DNA of 64,000 bases, from positions 868,001 to 932,000 of the forward strand of contig JAXQJY010000029.1 in NCBI GenBank assembly GCA_037042185.1, in the 5' to 3' direction. Position 1 is the stretch's first letter; the number at the start of each line of letters is the position of its first letter. Both the position numbers and the translations under genes were made by a program. The notes under the pieces are model-generated. The model saw only the letters and a list, made by a program, of their open reading frames with translations, had not been told where the DNA came from and ran no database searches. Positions 56,573-64,000 of this stretch are shown in pieces. Source of the stretch: Sordariomycetes sp. S80-01Y. Lineage: Eukaryota > Ascomycota > Sordariomycetes.

Positions 56573-58267
56573 ATGCTTGCTAGACGCGTTCCACAAAGCG
56601 CGTTGCGCAGCGGTTCCAAGACAAGCCTTGCGCCAGCATGCATCAGCCGAGTAGCATGCTTGGGTATTACGTCGAAGCTGCATCCAATTACACATAGCGC
56701 TCGGTTCATCCGCACACGCAGCCAACGGCGAGCTTCGATTTCACCTTCGTCCTCGCTCAGTCCTCGCCAACAACGCCCAGAGCAACAAGCGCCCCCTGAA
56801 ATAACCCCCAAGCCTCACGAACCCGCGAGGTCTTCTGGGAAGACCAGTTTCCGCCCGCCACCTCCTCCGCGAGCTTCGAGGGCGAAGTCCGGCTCTGTCG
56901 CGCAGTCTGACGCTTTCACTGATGCTTTCGCGGACCGCCGTGGTGGTGGCGATGGCGCCGTCAAGAGGGGCGGAGCAAAGACGTCAAAGGGCAAATCAGT
57001 GAAGTCATCCAAATCCAGGTATTTGACGGATTCGAGGGCTTTTGACGATGCTTTTGCAGATCGCCGCCACGACGAGTCACCGCGGAAATCAAGCAGGTCG
57101 TCATCTTCACGGGACAAGTCATCCAGAGCTTCCACATCAAAGTTTTCAAGAGGAAATTCGTCAACGAACAAGAATTCGCGTCCTTCAAACGATACAGCCT
57201 TGTCCAATGAGATCAGCTTCGCAACATCGAAACCACCAAAACGCAACCTCAGAGGCAACGCTGGGAAGAACTCTCTCTCCCCTCTCGACACCATCGCCTT
57301 CGCTGAGGGGGAAACTCCCCGGGCGCCCCGTCAGACGCTCGCTCTCGCTGACAAATTCTTCCGCTCCAACTATCGTTTCCTCTTCGCCTCCTCTTCTATC
57401 CAAAACCAGCCTCCGAACCCGCACACCCCAGAAGTTGTCGTGCTCGGTGCGTCCAATGCAGGGAAATCATCCTTCTTGAACGGTCTCTTCGGAAGGACAG
57501 ACGCAGCCCGCGTCAGCTCCAAGGCCGGTCATACCATCACCATGAATGGACACGGCATAGGCCACGCCGCCGAAACCCCGGTGTTGGAGAAGGGCAGCAA
57601 ACGCCCCTGGAACGGCCTCATCATGATGGACACGCCCGGCTACGGCTTCGCCTCCCGCAAGACCTGGGGCGACGAGATCCACCGCTACATTCAGAAACGG
57701 ACCATGCTCAAGGGGGCAGTCCTCCTCATCCCGGCGGAGAAGACACTGTCCCCCATGGACCGCTGGGTGCTCCAACTCTTGGCCGGCTGCAACAAGAGGA
57801 CGCTCATCATTATCACCAAGGCCGATAGGGCAGGCAAGGAGTGGAAGCAGAACTGCGAGCTCCTGGCAGAGCAGATCAGGAACGACTGCAGGGAGATGAG
57901 CAAGAAATTGAGGAGTGGCTGGACAGAAGGGGATGGGTTCGTGCCGACGATATATGCCACGGCTGCGGGGTGGGACAAGAGGAAGAGCGTCGGTAGTGCG
58001 CCGGGGCTGGCGGGTGCGAGGCGGGCTATCTTGGAGGACTTGGCGGGGTTGAAGTTGGGGAAGAACGATGTCGAGGCAGCGCCGGAACTGAAGACGTTTG
58101 GGGGCGAGTTGGTCAGCTGGGACAGTCTGATGGGAGAGCCCACCGACGACACGGCTGGAGACGAGGAGGTCGGGGTCGAAGACGAGGCCGAAGTGGACAC
58201 AGAGAAGGTGGACGCCGGTATCACAGATGAGGTCGACCCGACACACGAGACCACAAAGGTGCGGTAA
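56573..58267 (+). CDS. EngB/YihA-family GTPase, probably mitochondrial
   Basis: TRAFAC-class GTPase related to bacterial EngB, which assists large-subunit ribosome assembly. Intronless, 564 residues. G motifs: G1 GASNAGKSS (292-300), G3 DTPGYG, G4 TKAD; between them is SSKAGHTITMN in the switch region. The first 50 residues are rich in Arg and Ser with few acids, fitting a mitochondrial targeting peptide. Residues 50-240 are low in complexity and contain two copies of an FxDAFADRR-type segment: SDAFTDAFADRR (112-123) and SRAFDDAFADRR (154-165). The C-terminus is acidic. Bacterial EngB is near 200 residues, so the fungal form carries long additions. GTPase identity is secure; mitochondrial ribosome work is inferred. 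Confidence 0.92.
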   Translation: MLARRVPQSALRSGSKTSLAPACISRVACLGITSKLHPITHSARFIRTRSQRRASISPSSSLSPRQQRPEQQAPPEITPKPHEPARSSGKTSFRPPPPPRASRAKSGSVAQSDAFTDAFADRRGGGDGAVKRGGAKTSKGKSVKSSKSRYLTDSRAFDDAFADRRHDESPRKSSRSSSSRDKSSRASTSKFSRGNSSTNKNSRPSNDTALSNEISFATSKPPKRNLRGNAGKNSLSPLDTIAFAEGETPRAPRQTLALADKFFRSNYRFLFASSSIQNQPPNPHTPEVVVLGASNAGKSSFLNGLFGRTDAARVSSKAGHTITMNGHGIGHAAETPVLEKGSKRPWNGLIMMDTPGYGFASRKTWGDEIHRYIQKRTMLKGAVLLIPAEKTLSPMDRWVLQLLAGCNKRTLIIITKADRAGKEWKQNCELLAEQIRNDCREMSKKLRSGWTEGDGFVPTIYATAAGWDKRKSVGSAPGLAGARRAILEDLAGLKLGKNDVEAAPELKTFGGELVSWDSLMGEPTDDTAGDEEVGVEDEAEVDTEKVDAGITDEVDPTHETTKVR

Positions 58268-58425
58268 CTCTTGGTAACGAACTCAGAGATCTGGGACAGC
58301 GATAGATTGTACAATTCTGTAAGACATAGTGTTCATAATGTAACATCAACCAAGAAAACGAGATACCCTTTGCTTGCTCATCAGTAATAACAATGCCCTG
58401 AAATTGCATGACGCTCTTGTACATC

Positions 58426-59922
58426 TCATTCCTTATCCTGCGACTCCCTAGTTGTACCGTTCGTCCTCGTCGAGGCAGCCGTTCCCGGACGACTGGAGGA
58501 CTTGCCCCTTCTGTGGCCTCTAATGTCAAATAGACTCTTGACTTTCTTCAGACGAGCCCAACGCTCCTTGTCCTTTGCTTCCCTCTCCTTCTCCTCCTTC
58601 TCGTCGTCTATGTCGTAAATGCTCGAAGCACCGGCGGGGGTGGCATGCTGTGTGGCTGGCGTGGTAGTCACTGGCGTGCTTGTGCCGTTCTGCTGCCCCT
58701 TAGACGGCGTTGCTGGCGGACCAGCCGCGTAGCTTGACTGAGGCCGACTCCTCGGTTTACCTTCGTAAACGCTTCGGAGCTTCGCGTCGTTCTCCAGAGT
58801 ACGCCGGAGAATCTTCCATCCGGGCTGTGCCTCCTCTTCTGAAGGCTTTGAGGATGTGCGCTTCTGGGTCTCGGCGTTTTTCCAAGGGCAGAAGAAGCGA
58901 TGCTCTCTCACGGGATCGAGGAAGTCCATTGGCGCCGGCACCAGGACGTTGCCGTCATCGTCAACCTCCTTACTCTTGAACATCCACAGCCCCAAACGTC
59001 GTTGGCAAGTATGACAAGAGGCCGAGTTGGGCACGGACCCTATCCTGGCGTCAATAAGACTCTGCCAACCAAATAGCGCCAATGCGATTGCTGTCCGGTT
59101 CGGTGCTTCTGATGTGACATTGCTGGCATCATCCGATTTGAAAAAGTCGGGCGGAAAATCTGCAAGCGTGGCATCGAGGTCGAAGCCTTCGGGTAATCGT
59201 AAGTTGAATTCGTAGGGGAGGAAGGGCTGGCGCCCGCAGAGCTCATCGTATCGTTCTCGAAGCGAGCTCAAAGCAGCCGAAGTGCTCGCCAATGGCAAAC
59301 GGAGTAGCGAGTCTAAGACTGTTAGAATAAATCAGATCGTGCCCAAAGGCGAGAACTTACCCTCGCAGCCGCGCTGCTTCCACAGGCACTCGTCGAAATG
59401 AGAGCTAACGATGAGCTCAGCGTACTTATCGACCAGTGCCTCCTCAATCTCAGACGAGACCAGCACGCGGACTTCCTTTCCTTCGACCTCCTTCTTGTTC
59501 AGTTTGACTACGAGCTCTTTGTGGCAGAGCACGCATCGCACGGTCTCCTTCCCGTGACATACCCACCCTCGTTTCGCCCACTCGATCTCGTTGACGCGAT
59601 CTGGCTTCGGCGTCCAGTCTGTGATGTCGTTAAAAGTCTTGAGGCGCCGGATGAGCTGATCTCGGTCGGAGGGGCAGAATCTCGCCAGCGGCTTCTCCTC
59701 TTTCTTGATCTCGGTCTTCTTCGGCGTCGACGTCGTGGTCGCGGTCGCTTTGTTCTTCACACCCCCTAGCGCCACGCCATCGCTCTGCGGCAGCCCAAGT
59801 CTCCTCCTCTTTTCCAGGAAGCTCTCGACATCCTTGGTTGTTTTTGTTGGCTTCGAACCGTGGTGTTTCGGGGTCCCAAGCTCCTCGAGGAGCTTGTTGA
59901 ACTTTCGTTTGGTTGAATTCAT
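58426..59922 (-). CDS. C3HC zinc-finger / Rsm1-like nuclear protein
   Basis: Related to yeast Rsm1 (mRNA export) and animal NIPA. Exons 59922-59361 and 59318-58426, with a 42-bp intron, encode 484 residues. The N-terminal C3HC region has EWAKRGWVCHGKETVRCVLC and ends in SSHFDECLWKQRGCE, the zinc-binding Cys/His set. The second half has SASCHTCQRRLGLWMF and EHRFFCPWKN, matching the Rsm1 domain. The C-terminus is basic and Ser-rich (SLFDIRGHRRGKSSSRPG). A basic patch near residue 30 (LEKRRRLGLP) could be a nuclear signal. The intron falls just after the last zinc Cys of the first domain. Family call is strong; export role is by analogy. Confidence 0.88.
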
Positions 59923-60481
59923 GGTTTCTCAGCTTGTGCTCCCAGGTCGTACTCCAAGGGGTGAGAAGGCAGCATGCAATAGTGAGGCAAGTACGCCGTA
60001 AAGCTCACTGGCGTGGGATTACAGCCTCGAATCTCGCCTCGAACCCTTGTCAAGAGATACTTGGGAAACCGATGGCCCGTCAAGATATCCCCATGGACGG
60101 CAACGAAAAGCGCCTATTCACGTGCGCCTCGAACGTTTTGCCCAAGAACTGTGTATCCTGATTGAAAGTAGGCTTGTTGATTCGTGGTTCATACAGCGTT
60201 GCATGTGTATCCCTTTGTTGATGTTGTTGTAGCAATGATGTTGATCTGTACCAGGGTTCAAGCTCGGCTAGGCAATCAGGCTCGGATAAGGTCTTATCGC
60301 TTATCGTGGGTGGGGCCGCCGCCCAAATGCGACCCTGGTAAATCGAGAAAAAAAAAAAGTTCCCCGGCCTCTGTCGCGTGGTCGATCGTATTGCTCCCGC
60401 CAATTCTTCCTTTGCTCTGCAACTCGCTCACATTTCGACTCTGCCGGATCCTTCGCATAAGACTAGAAAACCCATTGGCAC
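59923..60481. other. Divergent promoter, Rsm1-like/SRP40-like
   Basis: About 0.56 kb between two divergent genes, with a poly-A run near 60347-60358. No gene is seen. Confidence 0.4.
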
Positions 60482-61753
60482 ATGTCCGGCACGAATCAGG
60501 GTCCTCCCGCCTGGCTCTTCTCCAACAACGAGTCCAACCCCGTCACCGCTCCCCCCACCGACACCATGGGCAAAAAGGCCAGCACCGCGAGTAAAAAGGC
60601 CGCCGCCTCTGCTCCTCCGAGCCAGCTCCTCGGTCTCGTCGAAGGCTTCCTGTCTAACCAAGCTCCCGCCGCCGCCAGCGCCCTGAAGAAGCAAATCGAG
60701 AAGAATGGATGGGCGACTGCGCCTGCTGGATCTTCGCTGGAGGATGTGTTCCAGCAGTGGGATGGAAAGACCGAGGCCAAGGGCAAGGATGTCGACATGA
60801 AGGATGCTTCCTCGAGCTCCGATGCAGACAGTGAGAGCAGCGAGGACGAGAAGAAGCCTGCGAAGAAGCCTGCGAAGAAGAATGCTCTCAAGCGCAAGGC
60901 CTCTAGCAGCCCCAGTTCCTCCGACTCCGACTCGAGCTCATCTGATTCCGACTCCGAGAAGGAGAAGCGAAAGGCCAAGAAGCAGAAGCGCGCTCCTTCC
61001 TCGTCTTCGTCTTCGAGCTCAAGCTCAAGCTCTTCTGAGTCCTCTTCCGACAGTTCCTCTGATAGCTCCTCCGACTCCGACTCTGACTCGAGCAGCGATG
61101 AAAGTGAGGTGAAGGTTGAGGAGGCTGCCAAGGTCGCACTCCCCGAGTCTGACGCCAGCTCCGACTCCGACTCCTCGTCTTCATCTTCATCCTCCGACTC
61201 TTCGTCTGACTCTTCCTCCGACTCTTCCTCCGACTCTTCCTCCGATTCTTCTTCAGATTCCTCGTCCGACTCCTCCTCTGACTCATCATCATCCGACTCA
61301 GACTCGAGCAGCGACAAGAAGAAGGCCAAGAAAGCCAAGGCCGAAAAGTCGGACAAGAAAGATGGAAAGAAGAACGAGAAGGAGTCCAAGAAAGCTGTCA
61401 AGAAGGAAGACAAGTCCGACTCATCCTCCGTGACACTCGACAAGCCTTCCAAAGAGACCGAAGTCCCCATCGACCCCCCTCTGCCTCCCGATCCCGTGGA
61501 GCTCAAATCTGCGATGAAGAACGGCAAGAAGCAGGGCGAGCGTTTCTCTCGCATCGGCAAGAACGTCCAGGTCGATCCCAAGTTCGCATCCAACGACTAT
61601 GTCCACGTCGGGTACAGTCAGCGCGCCCATGAGGACTTGATCGTGACCAAGGGAAAGGGCTTCACGAAGGAGAAGAACAAGAAGAAGAGGGGCAGCTTCA
61701 GGGGTGGGCTGATTGACGTTGATCACAGGGGGGCTGTTTACTTCGACGATTAG
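60482..61753 (+). CDS. SRP40/NOLC1-like nucleolar phosphoprotein
   Basis: Nucleolar chaperone-like protein of 423 residues, intronless. The N-terminus has a LisH-like helix pair (PSQLLGLVEGFLSNQ, AAASALKKQIEKNGW). The middle is long Ser/Asp-rich casein-kinase-type tracts separated by Lys-rich patches, including a run of SDSS units at about residues 240-275. The C-terminal SRP40 domain is GERFSRIGKNVQVDPKF to RGSFRGGLIDVDHRG. An in-frame Met at 60566 (MGKKAS) is an alternative start. NOLC1/Nopp140 binds snoRNPs and Pol I factors; that role here is by family. The call is strong. Confidence 0.92.
   Translation: MSGTNQGPPAWLFSNNESNPVTAPPTDTMGKKASTASKKAAASAPPSQLLGLVEGFLSNQAPAAASALKKQIEKNGWATAPAGSSLEDVFQQWDGKTEAKGKDVDMKDASSSSDADSESSEDEKKPAKKPAKKNALKRKASSSPSSSDSDSSSSDSDSEKEKRKAKKQKRAPSSSSSSSSSSSSSESSSDSSSDSSSDSDSDSSSDESEVKVEEAAKVALPESDASSDSDSSSSSSSSDSSSDSSSDSSSDSSSDSSSDSSSDSSSDSSSSDSDSSSDKKKAKKAKAEKSDKKDGKKNEKESKKAVKKEDKSDSSSVTLDKPSKETEVPIDPPLPPDPVELKSAMKNGKKQGERFSRIGKNVQVDPKFASNDYVHVGYSQRAHEDLIVTKGKGFTKEKNKKKRGSFRGGLIDVDHRGAVYFDD
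60932..61311 (+). repeat. TCN/GAC low-complexity tract (Ser/Asp repeat)
   Basis: Imprecise repeats of six- and nine-base units encoding Ser-Ser-Asp inside the SRP40-like gene. They arise from codon-level expansion and explain the long reverse-strand open frame. Confidence 0.8.
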
Positions 61754-62700
61754 AGACCCAGGGAATGGCCTCAAGAGTTTAGAGCCTGCCGAGACAATGA
61801 GAAGATGGATCAAAGAGCTTGGAGTTGGGGTATTGTTTTTGTAAATTTCCGCTTCGTTCTAGATATAGAGTCCCATTGCTCACAAAAAGCGTTACTCTGC
61901 CTCTACTCCATTCAGGCTGCGACCGCCGCAGCTTGCCCCTTTGTGATTCTCAACAGTCTAGAGGTACCCCCAAAGGACCCTGCATGTTCACGACTTGCGG
62001 CCGTGGGAGTTCGGTGGGGGTGTAGGTGGTGGACTGGGCGGTTTGGGACGAGGGGGCAGGGGATTAGGGCCAGGAGTGGGCGAATCGGGCGGACGGGGTA
62101 CAGGCATGGTGGCTGTTCCGAGCAAGGTAAAGGCCGACGGTGGTGGTATCCGTGAGAAATAGGCTGGCACTGCTGGTTGCGTGTTGTTGCTGAGCCTTGG
62201 TCTCTTGCTTGGATGTCTTAGCGAGGCTACCAGGGCAGCTAGTCGGGGCGGTTATATACATTCTCCAGGACATCGTGTTCAAAGGCATATCTCCTAATCA
62301 CTTACAACGTAGATTGTGCTGTCCGCGTGTTGTGCTAGTCTGATGTCGGGAGCATCTGGGTGGCCCTGTCTGCTGCTGACCTTACTGGCCCCTAAGCGGC
62401 GGTCCCCGTCCAGCTTCGAACCAGGAGCAAGATGGCGGTCATTGGTGTCGAAAACTTTACGGTGCACGATCGGAAACGTGGTATGTGCGGGAAGGAAGAT
62501 CAGTTGGGGTCACACAGCAGCTACTGGGAGCCTTCGCGAAGGTCAGCCGAAAGAAGGACTGAACATGTCGGTGAAGTTTTGTATTTGAGGAGCCCGTTCA
62601 TGATGAGAATTTCTTCCCATTCTAAGTAAAGATTGATCTCGGAGACTCTTCGTCGATCCGCCGCTTGTTTGGGTATCACAGGGTCACTCACTCCCCTTTT
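61754..62700. other. Intergenic region before the right-edge gene
   Basis: About 0.95 kb between two convergent 3' ends. Small open frames without motifs only; no RNA gene seen. Confidence 0.35.
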
Positions 62701-64000
62701 CTAGAACATGCTCGTTGGACTCCTCCCATCGTCACCGCTCCTAGAAATCCGCCCCATTGGCGCACAGTCCAATGCCATGTCCTCGTCCGTGTCACTCTCC
62801 GGGCCCAGAGTCTCAGTCGTGAACACTGGGGCCTCTCTTGTCTGCGGACTGAGCCTCCCCTTCCGAGGCGCCGGTTTGCTTCGCATGATCTCATTCTTCC
62901 GCTCGACGGCGCTCCAGCCACGATGACCTCGCTTGGAGTTGGCCTCCGCCTCCTTCAACCACGTCTTCCAGCGCGTAGTTCCGGGAGCCGCGCCAGAGAG
63001 CTGTACCCAGCCCGTCCGTTGGGTCTCGCGGATGGCGTACCACAGCGTGCGAGTGAAGGAGGGGTGGCCTTCTTGCACGTCGGAATCCCTGGTGATTTCG
63101 TGGGCATGGAGAGCATCGGAAGGCGTGACGTCGGTCCATTCGTAGCGGGAGAGGTCCCAGAAGTAGGATCGGGGCAGCATGCCGAGTCCCCAGTATGCGC
63201 CGTTGAGGACGATGTATGATGCGCCAATGAAGACTTGGGAGTTCCAGGTGCAATTCCCCAAGAGCACGACAGACATCATCAGAAGAACGGTGCCGACGGC
63301 CATGAGCAGGCGATACGTCCTCCCGTTGACGTAGTATTCGCATTCTTCTGTGCCGGAGTACAGCTCTCGCGCGACGTCTTCGGTGCACTTAACCAATATG
63401 AAGGCTCCCTCTCGCGTGCGGATCATTACGTCTCCCTGAGGCACCTCATTCCTCGTCCGCCGGTTCATAAGCAGCGGTCTCCAGAATGAGGCAAATCCTG
63501 TCACAGTAGACATGAGCGACACGCCGCTCACAGCTAGGATCGCGTTGCCGTCCTCCCATATGATGGCGCACACAACGATGGCGACTGAGATGAAGAAAGA
63601 CACAACGCCCAGTAGATGAATGGGCGAGAACAGCCTTGCTGGAACAGCAGGTCGTTCTCCGCTAACCGCCATGGTGGGGTAAGAAAGAAGGTCTTGAATC
63701 GTCTGCCTCGTCGTCCTTCGTCGCCTCATCGGTTTCTGAAGATTCTCTCCGTTTGGGTCTTGTGGATGGCGCCCAGAATCCCTTGCGGTTGTCCTGCCCC
63801 TCGCGTTCTCTTCATCCTCCCTTGAAGAAGAGCGCTCCAACTTTTTCTCCTGCATCCTCTTCTTGGTCTCCTTACTGACCGGCGTGAACTTCCCCAGCAG
63901 CTTCACATACCACTTCTCACCCCTTACTTCCAGCTGGTGCGCCTCATACCTACACTTCTCGCTGTGCTTAATCTCCAGCACCTTGAAGCTGAAGGCCGAA
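62701..64000 (-). CDS. Multi-pass membrane protein, 5' end outside window
   Basis: The frame is open to the right edge, so the gene begins beyond base 64000; no ATG start is visible before the edge. At least 430 residues are seen. A hydrophilic, Arg/Lys-rich N-terminal part is followed by four membrane helices: about SPIHLLGVVSFFISVAIVV, NAILAVSGVSLMSTVTGFA, YRLLMAVGTVLLMMSVVLL and VFIGASYIVLNGAYWGLGM. The C-terminal 150 residues are soluble and charged (KTWLKEAEANSKRGHRGW). Such proteins recur in fungi as hypothetical integral membrane proteins. I cannot assign a function. Confidence 0.8.
   Translation of the reverse strand, partial: SAFSFKVLEIKHSEKCRYEAHQLEVRGEKWYVKLLGKFTPVSKETKKRMQEKKLERSSSREDEENARGRTTARDSGRHPQDPNGENLQKPMRRRRTTRQTIQDLLSYPTMAVSGERPAVPARLFSPIHLLGVVSFFISVAIVVCAIIWEDGNAILAVSGVSLMSTVTGFASFWRPLLMNRRTRNEVPQGDVMIRTREGAFILVKCTEDVARELYSGTEECEYYVNGRTYRLLMAVGTVLLMMSVVLLGNCTWNSQVFIGASYIVLNGAYWGLGMLPRSYFWDLSRYEWTDVTPSDALHAHEITRDSDVQEGHPSFTRTLWYAIRETQRTGWVQLSGAAPGTTRWKTWLKEAEANSKRGHRGWSAVERKNEIMRSKPAPRKGRLSPQTREAPVFTTETLGPESDTDEDMALDCAPMGRISRSGDDGRSPTSMF

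Noticed and set aside
58221-58529. Extra minus-strand gene between the EngB-like and Rsm1-like genes
   Set aside because: The frame overlaps both 3' ends and has no motif.
60496-61593. Reverse-strand open frame of 365 codons over the SRP40-like gene
   Set aside because: It is the mirror of the Ser/Asp codon repeats (Glu/Ser-rich on the reverse strand); the plus strand has the recognisable SRP40 domain.
1-64000. Transposons, LTR elements or virus-like elements
   Set aside because: I found no transposase, reverse transcriptase, integrase or capsid text, and no long terminal or inverted repeats by eye.

Overview
The window is nuclear DNA of a filamentous ascomycete (Pezizomycotina; a Sordariomycete is a reasonable guess). 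The genes carry many short introns, about 42-83 bp, nearly all GT-AG with CTAAC/CTGAC-like branch sites. Four Zn2Cys6 regulators, a highly reducing (HR) polyketide synthase, a cutinase and fungal housekeeping genes (REI1, SRP40, HECT ligase, AlkB, EngB) are all present. All exon models were built by eye from frame, splice consensus and family fit; none is confirmed by transcripts.

Region 1 (1-17615) is a secondary-metabolite gene cluster cut by the left edge of the window. In order it holds an O-methyltransferase (-), an unassigned gap, an AflR-type Zn2Cys6 regulator (+), a cytochrome P450 (-), a LovC-type trans-acting enoyl reductase (+), an arylamine N-acetyltransferase (NAT) homologue (-) and a 2604-residue HR-PKS (+) with KS-AT-DH-CMeT-ER-KR-ACP. 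The PKS's own ER has lost the usual glycine-rich NADPH motif, which fits the separate enoyl reductase. The PKS has no release domain. The NAT, whose Cys-His-Asp triad looks intact, could release the chain as an amide, as RifF does in rifamycin biosynthesis; this is inference. P450/ER and NAT/PKS are two divergent pairs whose promoters carry GC-rich inverted repeats and a shared CGCCGAC element.

Region 2 (18289-31747) collects the main steps of glycerol catabolism: mitochondrial FAD glycerol-3-phosphate dehydrogenase (-), an Fps1-like aquaglyceroporin (-), glycerol kinase (+) and a Zn2Cys6 regulator (+). They are separated by unusually long non-coding stretches (1.8, 3.2 and 1.1 kb). Uptake, phosphorylation and oxidation are thus side by side with a candidate regulator.

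Region 3 (32802-47082) is an accessory stretch: a secreted cutinase, a 452-residue protein I do not recognise, a small uncertain gene, a BAHD-like acyltransferase, a 3-hydroxyacyl-CoA dehydrogenase-family enzyme, an AlcR-like regulator, an ORF interrupted by two in-frame stops, and a secreted polyhydroxybutyrate-depolymerase-like esterase that appears to use a GC-AG intron.

Region 4 (47687-64000) is mostly conserved housekeeping: REI1, an AZUL-HECT ubiquitin ligase, an AlkB-like dioxygenase, tRNA-Thr(AGU), an EngB-family GTPase with a long disordered N-terminus, a C3HC/Rsm1 zinc-finger protein, an SRP40-like nucleolar protein and a membrane protein that runs off the right edge.
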